Positions 48,427 to 61,825 of a stretch of DNA of 64,000 nt are shown here, piece by piece. The translations under genes were made by a program, and so were the position numbers. The DNA is from Nyssa sinensis. Its lineage: Eukaryota > Streptophyta > Magnoliopsida > Cornales > Nyssaceae. The DNA lies in assembly GCA_008638375.1 (NCBI GenBank), contig CM018038.1, forward strand, positions 10,511,740 through 10,575,739, given 5' to 3'. Numbering within the stretch: position 1 is the stretch's first letter; each line of letters starts with the position of its first letter. The notes under the pieces were generated by a model, which made no database searches, was not told the origin of the DNA, and saw only the letters and a list, made by a program, of their open reading frames with translations.

Positions 48427-49506
48427 TGTTGAAAAAATAATGGGTTTGAGCATAATAAATAGTTAACTTTGAGCTAAAATTAAACTGGATCCCACAAATT
48501 AATTTTAGTGGGTCCACATGGGAATGTGTTCTCCTCCATGAGGAGATGAAAATTAAATATTGGGTTGCTCAAAACCATTAAGGAGTGAATGAGAAATTGC
48601 TTCCAAACATCACCGCTTGAGAATGGTAACAAAAGCTTGAAACTTGTGCAAAAAGTTTGTGTCCCACATAGGATGGGTACAAGGCCTTTTATTAGTATAT
48701 ATACACCTACCTTGGAGTAAGGTTTTGGCCCCAAGGGGCACCCTAGTTTTGTAGAAGGGGGGAGAACCTAGCACATGCTTGGTTCACCACACGCGCGCAC
48801 GCGCCGCCGCCCCGAGCTTGGGCTTGGGCTTGAGCTTGCTGTGTATATATATATCTTCTTGGAGAAAATTTATTTAAATTTTCCAAACCAGAAAACACAG
48901 TCGTTTTAAACTTGCGTTTGAGTTACCATTCGGATTCCGAAATGCTGTCGTTTTGCGTCATGCGTATGGTTACCGTTGGGAGTCCAAAATGCAATCGTTT
49001 TGCGACATGCGTACGGTTACCGTTGGGAGTCCTAAACGCCGTCGTTTTGCGATGGCGTTGGTTTGACTGAACATTCATCTTTTTTCATGGTTGCACCTGT
49101 GTTTGTTTGTCATGAACAGATACAACTGAACCTTCATGATTGTACCAAACAGTCATGAAGAAGCCTATAAATACCAGACCCTCATTGCATTTCATTCCAT
49201 CCGAAATATTGCATTCTCTCTCTCTGCATAAGTCAAAGTTCGAGTTCTGATATATAGTTGTGTTCGTAGGGTTCTAAAGATTGAAGTGCTGTTTCTTTAG
49301 AATCGAAATCCGTTCTATCTTGGGGGACGATTGCTCATCACCTTGAGCATCGAGAGGGAGCAAATTCGTCTTAAGGAAATTGTGAATTTCACAAGGCTCA
49401 GATTTTCATTCTGTTCAAACTCAATTACTGTGAGTTTCTGTTCAAGTTAATTACAGTTGTTTTTCATTCTGTTTTAATTATTTATTCTGTTTAATTCCTT
49501 GTAACA

Positions 49507-49544
<38 letters not shown>

Positions 49545-49592
49545 TTATATATATATTAGATTATATATATTCAGTATATTTTAGGCATAATA
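48427..49592 (+). mobile_element. Solo LTR of the E1 family in lac3 exon 5
   Basis: 1,166 bp, starting TGTTGAAAAAATAATGGG and ending ..TTTTAGGCATAATA, flanked by TSD GGATT (48422-48426 and 49593-49597). The TATA box is at about 49166 and CAAATTCGTCTTAAG at 49361-49375. Left by recombination between two LTRs after insertion into the laccase exon. Confidence 0.93.
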
Positions 49593-52500
49593 GGATTATA
49601 CCTTAAAGGATCTTTATTTTTGTCAAAATTACCAAATCCCCACCCCACAACATAAAAACTGTATCCATGTAAATGCATGGGATGATGTGTCCCTTGAACC
49701 AAGTTTGGTACTTGGAAAATTAGCTTCACTGTTGAATTATATTCAAGCACTTTCACTTCCCACCCTCGTTGTGGTATCTCTAGCTCCAAAGGAAGATAAT
49801 CCACAGCAAAGTTGAATATTAATGGCGGAATATTAGAAAACTTATCTCCATAGACACCATTAATGTTTTTATAGTAAGCTTCAAGTATGTCAATATTTGA
49901 TGGAACATGGAAGCTTATGTTGTTGACACTTGCTGCGAGTCGAGTCCCATTTGGTCCAGCACATGAATTATTATTAGCACATGGGACCGTGTTAACAGAA
50001 ACAGTGAAAATTAATTTAGTGGTCATGCTAAGTGGGACATTGCTAGGATGATCAATGCTGGCAAAACTTCTCAGGCTACCGGTGAAGGTTGCCGAGGTGT
50101 TGGTATCATTGTAAGGTGGAAGAAGAGGCAAGGAAAGGGGTGAAGATGGAGTGTAGTTTCCTTTGTATTGGACTATGGTGGTGGTGTTGTCAAAGGGGAT
50201 GCCGACGGTGCTGACATAGGCCTTGGCAGACATGTAATAGTGATCAGGTGGTTGGTTAGCTTGTAGCAAGACATCCATGGTTTGGCCGGGGGAGATTGTC
50301 ATATAATCACTTTTTTAGTTGCTTTGGTGTATGTGCCATCGGTTCCAGCCACTGTGAGTTGGTGTTTGGCTACTCCAAAGAAGAAAAGGTCTATCATGCC
50401 CACGTTGACCATCCGGAGGAGATAGGTCTCGCCATGTTCAACCACCAGCTTGAATGTACCTACAAAATTGAAGTGGGAATGTAATTAAACATTTCGGGGT
50501 GTGGTGTAACGATTATTCACTAATTCATTCACTTTATTTATTTATTTTTGAGATACATATCTAGCTTAAATTTAAAAAAAATTTAAAATTCTATGAAAAA
50601 CTATCATACTAATATTGATATCAGACGCTGATATAAAATTACGGTTTTACTTAAAGTTTTGATGAATTTTTTTTTTCTAATAATTTGTATTTAATAAGAA
50701 TTAAATTAAAGACTTGTAATTTTAAGATAATTACCACGGCCATTGGGACTCTAATGAGTTGCAACTTACAAACATGCCTACCAACAATTGAACTTTTCAT
50801 TTTTTTCAAGTATATATAGGATGTCAAAAGACGTGTACTACCAGACCAGTCCAATGGGCTTTTTGCATGATTAGTTCGGTCGCCAAAAGTTAGTACGTGG
50901 TTTTAGAATATTGATATCGGGTCAATCAAAAAGTGTAATACAAAAGTTTCTTTTATAACTGAAAAAAAGTATGGACAATTCTCAATTTTAAATTTGATAA
51001 GGTGACTTTTTTCTTATTTAGATACGTGTCTTAACAATATTTTGTTATATATATAATTTATATGTATTTTTTATTTTATATTTTAGTTAAATTTAAATAA
51101 TTACATGATATATATATATATATATATGAGATAACAAGTATGATACATTAATCTTGTAATACTGGAGTAGGAATAAGTTTTTCCTACCTAATTTAGAGTT
51201 AAACACTGTTCAAAAAGTATTGAGTACTCTTCGATTAATATTTTCGAAAGTGAAATCAGTGGCTACATGTATAGGAAGAATATATACTCATACTTTAAGC
51301 ATATGTGATTATCCATCTTACTATTAGGAGTACAATAATCTACAACTATTCAAAATTTGCTCTTTATATCTCTTAAAAAGTGATATATGACAAAAATAAT
51401 GTCATTATGAAATTTTCATTTAAAATAAATCTTACATATCATAATTTGATTTGCATGATTATCCATTTTTAGATTTCCTAATTATTTACTTACACTTTAA
51501 ATATGGTCTTTTCAACCATTAAATAAATATGTTTTCAGAGTGCAAATTTTATATTGAGTGTAAATAACATTTCTGACTGTTAAAAGTTTAACATGTAGTA
51601 TAAATGACATCTCCCATTAACCCAGGACCACTCAATAATTTCTCTTCCACTAGTGGTCTCTTATTATCAAAAAAAGAAAGAAAGATGAGTTCTTATTTTA
51701 TAATTATTTAATATAATTCTAAAATTTTGAAAGAAATTAACACTAAAATTATTCATAATATTTATGATGTTTAGATATAACTCATGAAATTTTTTAAATA
51801 TTTAAGATAAATTTAAGATTCATTCGTTCAAAAAAAGTTGATCCTGAAAGAATTAGAGTTAAGTTACATCTTTTATTAACTAATTTGACCCTGAAAAAAT
51901 TAATTCTTTTTTTATGTTTATACACAATATCATTGTGTATTGATTTCTCATAAAAATATAATTTTATTTTATGTATTGTGGATAAAAGTTACTTCTCAAT
52001 TTCAGCTGTAACAACATTTTTATGAAAAGGCATCATATGACAATTTTATGAAATAATTTCTTGCTCACAACTTGCCATTAAATCAACCATTCTTGGAAAA
52101 GAAAAATCTTTAAAGTTGAGATTGCCATGATTTTCAAACTAGTGTTGAAATAGCTTCAATTCAATGAAATAACAAAAAAGGACAAAAAATAAAATAAAAA
52201 GGTCATTTAAGTGAGAGAGGTAAACAAAATTTCCAATTGGTGGGTTGATTTTTGCATCCGATTTTGAGCAAGGATATAGGTCCCCTGGTTGACCATTGAT
52301 GGGAAGAGCATCAGAGACATTAGGGTCTCCTCCTGTCCTAAGGAACTCACTTTCAACAGCCCTTATATCTGATTTCCACCACTCTCCTGCATTTCAACAC
52401 AAAAAAAAATTGTAACCTTCAATTGCCCTGGCTAGCTGCTGATACAAATTTAAAAAAATTAGATGATTTTTCAATGCAATCCGGCAGAAATTTGTGTACC

Positions 52501-52767
52501 TAATATGATGGGAACTTCTGTATGAGGATTAGCAAAAGGATAACTGGTTCCATTTCTGGGATAGACAATAATAGCACCATGGACTGTGGCTCTTGACCAG
52601 TCACTGTGAGCATGCCACCATAAGGTCCCTTCTTCCATGAAAAGCACAACCTCTTGGCTAAATTTTCCACCGGGTTGGATCGGGCACTGCATGATGTATT
52701 CCGGGCCATTTGACCATGGATACCTTGGCTGTTTCACTCCACACCTGCAACATAAGGAATTGCATTT

Positions 52768-52810
<43 letters not shown>

Positions 52811-52904
52811 GCGATGTGTGTGGACTGTAAAGTGTTTACGCACATATGGAGCTTGTCTTAGAGCCATGCGTCCAAAGGACAAGTAGTTTACAGTGAATTT
52901 GATA

Positions 52905-53925
52905 TAAAAAAAATTCATACCAATGAATTGTGTGGTATTTTTATAATGTAGGTATAAGATACCACGTCAACACGAAAGCATCAAGCCAACATGCGCTTAA
53001 GATTGGGGAGAATCCCATTAAGAGGGCCCCCTCCATCATGAGGGTCACATGCGCCCAACACAGGCACCTTTGCCAATATGTGCTTAAGAGAGGGGAGAAT
53101 CCCACTAAGAGGGCCCCTTCCCCCACGAGGGTCATATGTGCTCAATAGAGGCAGCCTCACTTATATGCATTCAAGAGAGGGGAAAACTCCACTAAAAGGC
53201 CCCCATCCCTCATGCAAGCACTTATAAAGGATTATAAGTGTGCCACATAATCATTATCTCGCTCGTCTTTCATAAAGGCGCCTTAAAGGCTTGGAGGCAA
53301 GTCTTGGGAGACGTTCGAGTCTGGCACGCAGATGTAGCGTAACCTTCACGCTGTGTTTCCCATAATATGGAATATTTAGGGTCATGTGGATTGGCGGCTG
53401 CGGCTACGGTAACGGACACTCTAGGAAGCTTCACGCGCCTCGCGTGTGGGACTGTCTAGACCTTCTAGAACAAAGAGGGGACTCCACCTTAACTAACTTT
53501 TATTTTGGACCATAGTAGTACACCTATCAACAACTAAGGACTCATGTGAGCACAATAAGGGTTGACAGATGACCTACCACTATAAATACCCCTACAGCCA
53601 CCACAATATAAAGGGAAATTATCAGAAAGAGAAATCAATCAATCAATAAAGAGGATTGACTTTGACCTCCTTTGTTCTCAATTCTGGGTATCTGGAATCG
53701 CGCTCCAATTGTGACCTGGATATTGGGAATCACGTGAAGGTTGGGATAAGTCTCGCCCCGACTTCTTAGGAGTCTCTCATGAAAGGTTCTAGATCACCTT
53801 ACCTCAACCCCTCCACTTCGCTCTGAAGTTCGACCTGGCATCCGACGCGCAAGTTGTACTCGTCTCTACAACTCACATCTCTAACACAACCTCTCACGGC
53901 CTCCTAGCCATCCACACATAAAAAA
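52905..53925 (+). mobile_element. LTR-like insertion in lac3 intron 2
   Basis: Counterpart of 10467-11990 in lac1 but without the MITE. It has the same 87-bp tandem units, TATA box (ctataaatacc, about 53580) and AATAAA (about 53647). Because both pseudogenes share it, it predates their duplication. Confidence 0.5.
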
Positions 53926-54411
53926 ATCTCTCTCCCTCTTTCTCTCTCTATGGGAAAAGGAAAAAGATGAAATTCATACCAGTGAATTTTGATGTTTTCA
54001 TTTCCCTTATTATAAACACCGGCATATAATGTATCTCATTTGTGAGCATATAGAGTTGGTCCAGGAAATTGTCCACTTACTGTTAAGATGTTCTTGGTGC
54101 TACAAAGTCTCGTGTATGGAGCTTCTTTCACTTGCAATGTAAAAAAAAAAAATCTTGCCATGCCCATATGAACAATTATATATAGAAAAAAAATCTATTC
54201 AACTCTTCATGAAGAAAGCCTTTTGAATATAATTACAGATGATGAGAATTATGGCTTTTTTTCCTGTCACTAAGATATAATTTGTTTATATTATTGAGAT
54301 CGTTATACTTACTATAAAAGTATAATGACCCCAAGCGTGTGAATGAAGAACACCATCAAATAATAGTAAACAAAAAATTTAGAAGATCAAGACCATCACC
54401 ATCGACTGCAT

Positions 54412-55190
54412 TTCTAAATAATGATATATATATATATATATATATATATGAATGAACTTTTTTTTTGGTTTCAAAATGCCTATAACACTTACAAGAAGAT
54501 CTTGAGCTATATATATATAGAGAGAGAGAGGTGGAAAGTAGAAAAAAGAAGAAGTTAGGTAAAATTGAGGACCCACTGTGCTTGTAATTATAAATATAAA
54601 TACATTTCTTGTCTAGCAAAAACTTCTCTGGGTTTCCAACTCATAAACATGTCATTACTTTTCACTTGCTTAGTTTTTCCATGGACTGTACTTTTCAAAC
54701 ATTTTGAATCTGACTATTTTTCTTAGAGATACCCATTAATTAAGTTAGCGTGTTTCATTTGTGTAATCTTCCTAGCAAACAGACAAATTGATTTAATTTG
54801 AAAGTGGCTCATTCCTGTTCAGATTTCATTACAATTTGTTCGTTAAACATTTTATGTGAAAAGAAAAAAAGAAAGAAAGTAAACCAATTAATTAATGCTT
54901 CAAGATAGTCTAAGGACACGTTCTGACCTATTGTAGAGCTTTGAGCAATGGAAGAATGACGATCTTGAGAACAAAACGATAATGATAGCATAAAACGAGT
55001 ATGTAAAGAATTCCTGATATATATAAAGCAATGCATCATAAAGTTATACCTATAGCGTGTTCTGTATGTATGTGTGTGTATATATACTCGACATCCATTT
55101 ATGAAAAATTACTTACAGTAGCTTATTTCTATACCATATATTATTAAAATTTTTTTGACCCTATATATATATATATATATAAATATATCT
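54412..55190. other. lac3 5' flank
   Basis: Matches the lac1 5' flank (12483-12655, then 20689-21272). The E2 insertion site is empty here. Contains (TA)n runs. No gene. Confidence 0.7.
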
Positions 55191-56352
55191 TAGGATGGAT
55201 AAGTACGAAGCCTTCAAGTCCGAGTCAAATCCTCTTTCCCTTTCCTGTTTACTTTCTTTATTTTTATGCAAGTTATATTTCTTGACTTTTCATTCTTAAT
55301 CAAATCGACCGATCATCACCTTTTATTTTCATTGAAAGAAGTGGGTGACTTGAGTGCACAAACTCGATCCATCATCTTCTACCACTCTTGATAGGAGAGG
55401 ACGGTCATCTATCGATTTCTATCATCTTTGATTGAAGAAAATCGAGGAGCAACTTCAAAGTATTTTATGCTTTCTATTTCATTTATCCATTATTATTGCT
55501 TTCATGTTTTTCCTTTAATTTCTGCATTTTTTTTATACAATGAATGAGCCTTGTGATTGAACACTTGAGGCTCCTTTGGTTGTGTAGTATAAGACTATTA
55601 ATAGATCAGATCTTGAATTGAATCCGATTCATTACAAATTCGATTCGATTCGATCCGATCCGATCTAATCCCATCATTTCATCAGTTAAATGGATCCAAT
55701 AAATTTGATCTGTTAACGATACAATATGATCCGATTAAATGTAGCATATACATATGTCAATTTTTTACGTATTAAATTAAATATATATTTTAAATTTTCA
55801 TATGTTAAATTATAAAAAAATTTCTTAAGTTGAATTTATATATTTTAAAAATTAGATATTGTATTATAATAATAAATTAATATTATTATCATACTGAATC
55901 TAATTTAATCCGATAGTTAATAAATTTATATTTAGATTTAAAATATGTAAATCTGTCAGAAAATTTCATTCAATTCAAAAAAAAAATTAGCAAATAAATT
56001 CGGATAAACCTTGTTCAGATCTACAACCTTAGAGCATTACTCGGGTCGGAGAAAAGTCTACCCTTGATTTCCTAATACAATTAATTGCACAGAAAGAAAA
56101 GAAAAATTAAGAAAGAAAAGAGCACTGACATGACATAAACTAAAACTAAAGGGTTCCAATGTTTTTTCGTGTATAAACTATAATAACAGCCCCCAAAGGG
56201 GAAATCCAAGTGTCCTACCTTAAAGACTTGTGCTTGAACATCATTCTTCTTTAAAAACATTATAAAAGAAGTGGAACTTTCTTGCTTCATATTGGTCCAC
56301 GGAATATACACATGCGCGTGCAGAGAGACAGAGAGAAAAAGAAGTAATTATC

Positions 56353-56641
56353 TGTTGGACCCAAAAACAATTAACCTATATTGAAATAAAAAAAACAGCA
56401 ATTTAATATTTCTTGACAAGCACACGACCTCCCCCACTACAGTGCCACAATTGAAAAGGGCTGAAGTATAAAGAAACACATGACCAAAAGAAAAGGATGA
56501 AAACAAACTGTTATTCAAAAGCTTGAACAGTAGCTACATGGCATTAATTAAGAAAACAGAACCACCTTTATGCGGCTGGAGGTCTTGCGGCAAAGCATCA
56601 TTGTTTCGGCTTTTAGTGGTAGCGCTCCTAACGAGCCTACA

Positions 56642-56681
<40 letters not shown>

Positions 56682-56852
56682 TAAAGCCTAACCCTAATTT
56701 AATTAAAACTTTTAATCTTAGTTAAATAATAATACCACTTCTACTAGGACAAGGACTCATAGTCTCATTAGGATTAAAATAAATTAAATCCTACCACTAC
56801 CATGACAAAAAGTCCAACTAAAAATATAATAGCTTGGTTTAATTGGCTCACA
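56353..56852 (-). repeat. E4 3' LTR (E3 type)
   Basis: Begins tgttggaccc and ends ggctcaca on the plus strand, as in the E3 LTRs. It shares their (TA)n run and the 'ctaggacaaggact' stretch. Confidence 0.85.
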
Positions 56853-59800
56853 TTGTCTCTCTTAAACCAAGGTGTTCAAGCTTTACCATGTCAAGTAATC
56901 TCTTTAACTTCAAAAAAGAATTTGTTTTGAGTGGCTTTGTAAAAATATCTGCAACTTGTTCTTCAGAAGGACAAAATTTATGCTAGATCTCCTTGTCATT
57001 TACCAAGTCACGAATGAAGTGAAACTTGATATCAATGTGCTTGCTTCTCCCATGAAAAATTGGATTCTTCGTCAATGCAATGGCCAACTTGCTATCATTA
57101 AATATTGTTGTAGGTCCATCCTGCTTGTGTTTTAGAATAACAAGCATCCGCCGTAACCAAACTGCTTGAGTAGCAATATTCTCTACTACAATGTACCTTG
57201 CTTCTGCTGTTGAAAGAGCAACAACCTGCTGTTTTTTAGAAGACCAAGAAAATACACCAGAACCAAGATGAAAGACATATCCTGAAGTACTCTTTCGCAT
57301 CTCAGTATCACCTGCCCAATCACTATCTGTATATCCAACAAGTTCCAAACTGTTAGAAGATGAGTAAAAAATACCATCACTTTGTGTACCTCTAATGTAT
57401 CGCAAAATTCGTTTAGCAGCTTGGAAGTGAGATTGATGTGGAGTTTCCATAAATCTATTAATCAACCCAACACCAAACACAATATCTGTCCTAGTAGAAG
57501 TCAAATATCTCAACCTTCCTACTAACTTTTTAAAGTAGGTTGGATTCACAAGATCCCATATTCCATCTCTCACCAACTTCAACCTCTCCTCAACTGGAGT
57601 CAAAATTGGATTAGACTTGTCCATCCTGAACCTTTCAGAATATCACTAGCATATTTTTTCTGTGAAATAAAAATTCTACCATCTGTTTGAACAACTTTAA
57701 TGCTAAGAAAATAAGACATTAGTCCCATATCTGTCATCTTAAAATGAGCTATCATAGCTTCCTTGAATTCTAAAATCAACTTTGGATTATTGACAGTAAA
57801 TATCAAATCATCAACATATAAGCACACAATAAGAATATCACCATGTGAATTAGACTTGACATATAAAGTATGCTTATAAGGACATATCTCAAAACCATGC
57901 TCAACAAAATAAGAGTCAATGCGTGTATACCACGTTCTTAGCGCTTGCTTCAATCCACACAAGACCTTATTCAATCTAAAAACTTTATTTTCATGCCCTT
58001 TTATCACATAGCCAATATGTTGCTCAACATAAACTTTTTCTTCAAATACACCATTCAAGAAAGCAAATTTAACATCTATTTGAAAAATTCTCCAATTATT
58101 TTGAGCAGCAAGATAAACAAACATACGAACTGTATCAAGTCTAGCAATAGGAGCAAACACCTCAAAATAATCAATACCTGACTTTTATTTGTAACCCTTA
58201 GCCACCAATCTCGCTTTAAAGCGATCTACCTCACCATTGGGCTTGTACTTTGTCTTGTACACCCATTTCACACCAATTGGTTTCTTACCACATGGAAGAG
58301 TAGTAAGTTGCCATGTGTTATTCTTCTCAATTGCATGGATTTCATCATCCATGGCTTTAATCCAATGATTATCACAAGAGGCTTCTTCAAAAGTCACTTG
58401 ATCACAATCTGCAAATAAAGCAAAATTCATTAAATCTTCATTAGTTAGCTCATTATCACTACCAACAACATAATCTTGTAAGCGAGCAGGCAAGTGGCGC
58501 TGGCGTTGAGGATGCCTAGAAGACTTTGCATGAGGTGAAGACACATTTGAAGATGGAGGATCACTAATCTGAGGCTCATTCTGTACTTCAATCTGTGGAT
58601 CTATATTATTAAAAATTAAAGGTGGCTGTATTTGATCATTCTAAGACCAATCTCAAACTCTTTGCTCATCAAAAGTCATATCACGACTAATAACCACCTT
58701 CTCTGTTATTGGATTATACAACTTGTAGGCTTTTGGCAATTGATTGTAGCCAATAAAAATACATTTTTCACCTCTATCATCAAGTTTCTTTCTAAGATGA
58801 TCTGGCACATGAGCATATGCAATGCATCCAAACACCCTTAGGTGTTTAATGACAGGCTTTTGTTCACTCCAAGCTTCCTGCGGGGTTTTGTTAGAAACAC
58901 TTCTGGTAGGGCACATATTTAAAACATAAGTAACACAAGCAACCTCTTCAGCCCAAAAACCTTTAGGCAAATTTTTAAATTTCAACATGCATCTAACTAC
59001 ATCCATAACAGTTCTATTCTTTTTTTCCCCCACTCCGTTTTGCTGTGGAGTATATCTAGCAGTCAACTGATGTCTAATACCATGTTTCTCTAAAAACTCA
59101 TCATAAACAAGATACTCTGTACCTCTATCAGTTCTCAAAGTTTTAATTTAAAATCCATTTCGCTTTTCAACATAAGCCTTGAATTTTTTAAAAGTATCAC
59201 AAGCATTAGATTTATGTTGTAAAAAATAAACCCATGTTTTTCTGTTAAAATCATCAATAAAAGTAATAAAGTACCTACTGCCACCATTAGAAGGTACCTC
59301 TACTGAGCACAAATCTGAGTGTATCAACTCCAAAGGCTTTTAGCTCTCTATGAATTTCTTATAGGAAAAGCATCTCTATGTTTCTTTCCTATAATACCAG
59401 TTTCACAAACTTTATTTGGGATATCAATAACAGGCAAACCAGAAACCCAATGTTTTTTAGCAAGAAAATTAAGACTGCAAAAATTCACATGTCCAAAATG
59501 CATATGCCATAACCAACTATCGTCATCAATCATAGAACTAAAACAAGGTAAATTCTCACATTTAACACTCAATGAAAATAAACGATTTGAAGTCATGTTT
59601 ACCTTTGCTATTAGCCTCATACGATCATCATTGATTGTGCAAACTCTATGGTGGATTCGCATATCATAACCTTTTTCTAAAAGTTTTCCTATACTCAACA
59701 AATTTTGTTGCAAACCTGGTACAAAAACACATCTGAAATATACTTGTGAGACTCATTCTTTAATCTGATTGTTATTCTGCCTTTACCCATCACAGGTATT

Positions 59801-60972
59801 TTTGAATTATTTCTAAATTTTGCCTCTAATCTAACAGACTCATCCAAATCAGAAAACATGTCTTTCTTACCACACATGTGATTACTATAGCTAGTATCTA
59901 AATACCACTTATCACCATCATCATTATCCACAACATTACAAGCCAGCAACACGGTCTTTACTTCATTATTACCACCAAGATTATTTTCAGCAACATTAGC
60001 TTGATGATCTCTATTATTCGGCCTTCTAGATCTGCAATCAGAAGTTTTTTGCTCAAACTTACCACAATTAAAACATTGAATATTGAATTTATGAGATTGT
60101 GGATTAGAATTGTTACCATCACCTCTTCGTTGGACTGGTTTGTGCTGCCAATTATTATTCTACCACTAATTATTGTTCTGCCATTGACTGTTGTTCTGCC
60201 ACTGATTGCCTCTGCCTCTTCCTTCACTAGATCTGTTTTTCCCATTATTGCCTCTGCCTCCTCTATTGTTGTGATTCTGCCTTCTATTCTGATAGCCTTG
60301 AAAACGTTGATTAAATCCTGCATTATTCTGAGACTCGCCTTTTTCATTCTTTAAATTTAATTGAGTTTGCAAAGCTTCGTCAACTGAATTTTTTGATCTC
60401 TCATTCAAGCGTTATTCATGAACTGTCAACAAATCTTGTAATTCATCCACTGTCATGGACTCCAAGTTAGCCGACTCTTCAATAGCTGTCACTTTATATT
60501 CAAATTGCAGCATCAAGCTTTGAAGAATTTTTTCAACAATTTAACGGTTTGCTCTTTGTTCACCATTAGTCCTCATCTCATTAACAAGTGTCGCGATCCG
60601 CAAAAATAACTCAGAAATAGTTTCTGATTTTTCCATCTATAGCAACTTAAAATCTCTATGCAGTTTTTGTAATCTAGCCTTTTTCATCCTATCAACACCA
60701 ACATATATTTTTTTAAGAATATCCCACGCTTGTTTCGCAGACTGAACATGGGCAATTTTACTAAGAACAGAAATATCTAAAGCTTGATGAATACAATTTA
60801 AAGTTTGTAAGTGTACTTGCCTTGTCGACTCATCTGCATCTTCTGCAAGCTCTTCCTTAATGAACTTTGTTGTCAAACCACTTGAACCAAAAAAGGTCAT
60901 CATCGTATTTTCCCAAATATGAAAAAGAGATTTTTCATCAAATTTGTAAATCGTACAAATAAGTAAAGACAT
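56848..60972 (-). pseudogene. E4 gag-pol polyprotein remnant
   Basis: Gag from about 60972 (MSLLICTIYKFDEKSLFHIW), the AWDILKKIYVGVD region and a Gly/Asn-rich tail near 60200. The knuckle is decayed. The protease motif is changed to LDTSYSNHM. GAG-pre-integrase and integrase lie at 58653-59713, RT at 57600-58544 (LYVDDLIFTVN) and RNase H near 57200-57400 (YTDSDWAGDTEMRKSTSGYV). The end is at the stop 56848-56850. Several stops and frameshifts make it inactive. Confidence 0.88.
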
Positions 60973-60998
60973 CTTGACGAACGAAAAAAAAAACACAA

Positions 60999-61010
60999 GC
61001 TCTGATACCA
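60999..61010 (-). promoter_or_regulatory. E4 primer-binding site (tRNA-iMet)
   Basis: The minus strand reads TGGTATCAGAGC, 2 nt after the 231-bp LTR. Confidence 0.88.
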
Positions 61011-61012
61011 AT

Positions 61013-61243
61013 TGTTAAAAATTGGAGGCCTAGTCCATTCAGCTCCTTAAAACCCAGGTGTTAAGGAGAAAGGCAGCCAACCATATAAATAGACATATAG
61101 GGGCTAGAGGCAGACGATGTGGGACAAACCAACACGCCCCTTGGACTACATTGCCTACGGAGGGAAACCAAGTGAGCGGCTTTTGCCAGCCATATAAATA
61201 GACATAGAGGGGCTAGAGGCGAGCGATGTGGGACAAACCAATA
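61013..61243 (-). repeat. E4 5' LTR of a different family
   Basis: On the minus strand it starts TATTGGTTTGTCCCACATCG, a common plant copia LTR opening with TG changed to TA, and ends GGCCTCCAATTTTTAACA. An internal segment of about 55 bp with a TATTTATATGG box is duplicated (61076-61130 and 61187-61240). Confidence 0.7.
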
Positions 61244-61825
61244 TTATCGAGTGAAAGGATAGGTGCTTGAACATCATGACCCACCAAATGTTTTTGACCC
61301 AACAGCTTTGGGAAAAAAATATCAATTTTTTTTAAATAAGGAAAACTGATTAGTGTTTCAATTAAAGTCAATAATAACTAAGAAGATGTAGTAGTTAGAT
61401 AATACAGGCACGCTCAACAAGCTGTATTAATTGACCTTAATATATTGATGTTGAATGCCCATGCTTTATTACAGAACAGGGAGATAATAGCCAAAAGTCT
61501 GCAATTTTTTATTTGATAACTTTGTTCATTATCTTATTCAATTTTTTTTTCTTTTTATTTTTTGAATTTTATGAGAAAGAAGAAAATCAATGTCAAGATC
61601 AATGTATCTCCTTCGTTATGACCACAGAATATATACTAGGCAACTCCCTTGATTCTAGCCATTTCCTTGACTTTAGACCTCTCTTTTGGATTGAAAATCT
61701 TATTCATATATGAGAAATGGTATGTGAATGAACCCAAGGAGAATCCATATTTGTAGGCTTTCATCTAAGAAGTTAAGTCACAGTCGATGAAAGTTAAGTC
61801 AGAGTAGATGAAAGATTTTGAGTTT

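Larger units (their letters stand above)
48058..54411 (-). pseudogene. Laccase pseudogene lac3
   Basis: All six exons are recognisable: 54313-54411, 53980-54131, 52500-52744, 52258-52386, 48342-50459 (split by a solo LTR) and 48058-48189. Shared with lac1: TAA at codon 11, exon 2 acceptor AG to AA, exon 4 donor GT to AT, a frameshift at the start of exon 5 (near 50312) and an LTR-like insert in intron 2. Its own: HWHG to HWCG, a solo LTR in exon 5, the exon 5 donor lost (CT for GT) and a 1-bp insertion in exon 6. [14 protein letters not shown] and HCHL are still readable. It lacks lac1's 7-bp deletion and exon 4 stop. It is dead, but it preserves the ancestral splice acceptor of exon 6 (tag|GAG) that is changed in lac2. 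Confidence 0.94.
39540..55180. repeat. Segmental duplication unit B (flank plus lac3)
   Basis: 39630-48050 is collinear with 24250-27070 after removing a solo LTR and E3. It continues into lac3 as block A continues into lac2. Confidence 0.85.
56353..61243 (-). mobile_element. Ty1/copia retrotransposon E4 with non-matching LTRs
   Basis: Internal region of the E3 family. The left (3') LTR, 56353-56852, is 500 bp and of the E3 type. The right (5') LTR, 61013-61243, is 231 bp and unrelated in sequence, although it ends TTTTTAACA directly before the PBS. The 5-bp sequence TTATC abuts both outer ends (56348-56352 and 61244-61248), and block A has ttatc at the matching place (about 25126), so one insertion event is likely. 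Confidence 0.8.
55191..61825. repeat. Segmental duplication unit C (flank)
   Basis: 55195-56310 matches 23215-24545 of block A (with a single copy of the 201-bp unit), and 61244-61825 matches 25125-25690. E4 lies between them. A further laccase would be expected beyond the window, after E5. Confidence 0.85.

Noticed and set aside
48058..54411. lac3 as a functional laccase
   Set aside because: A stop in the signal peptide, lost splice sites, HWHG to HWCG, frameshifts and an LTR in exon 5.
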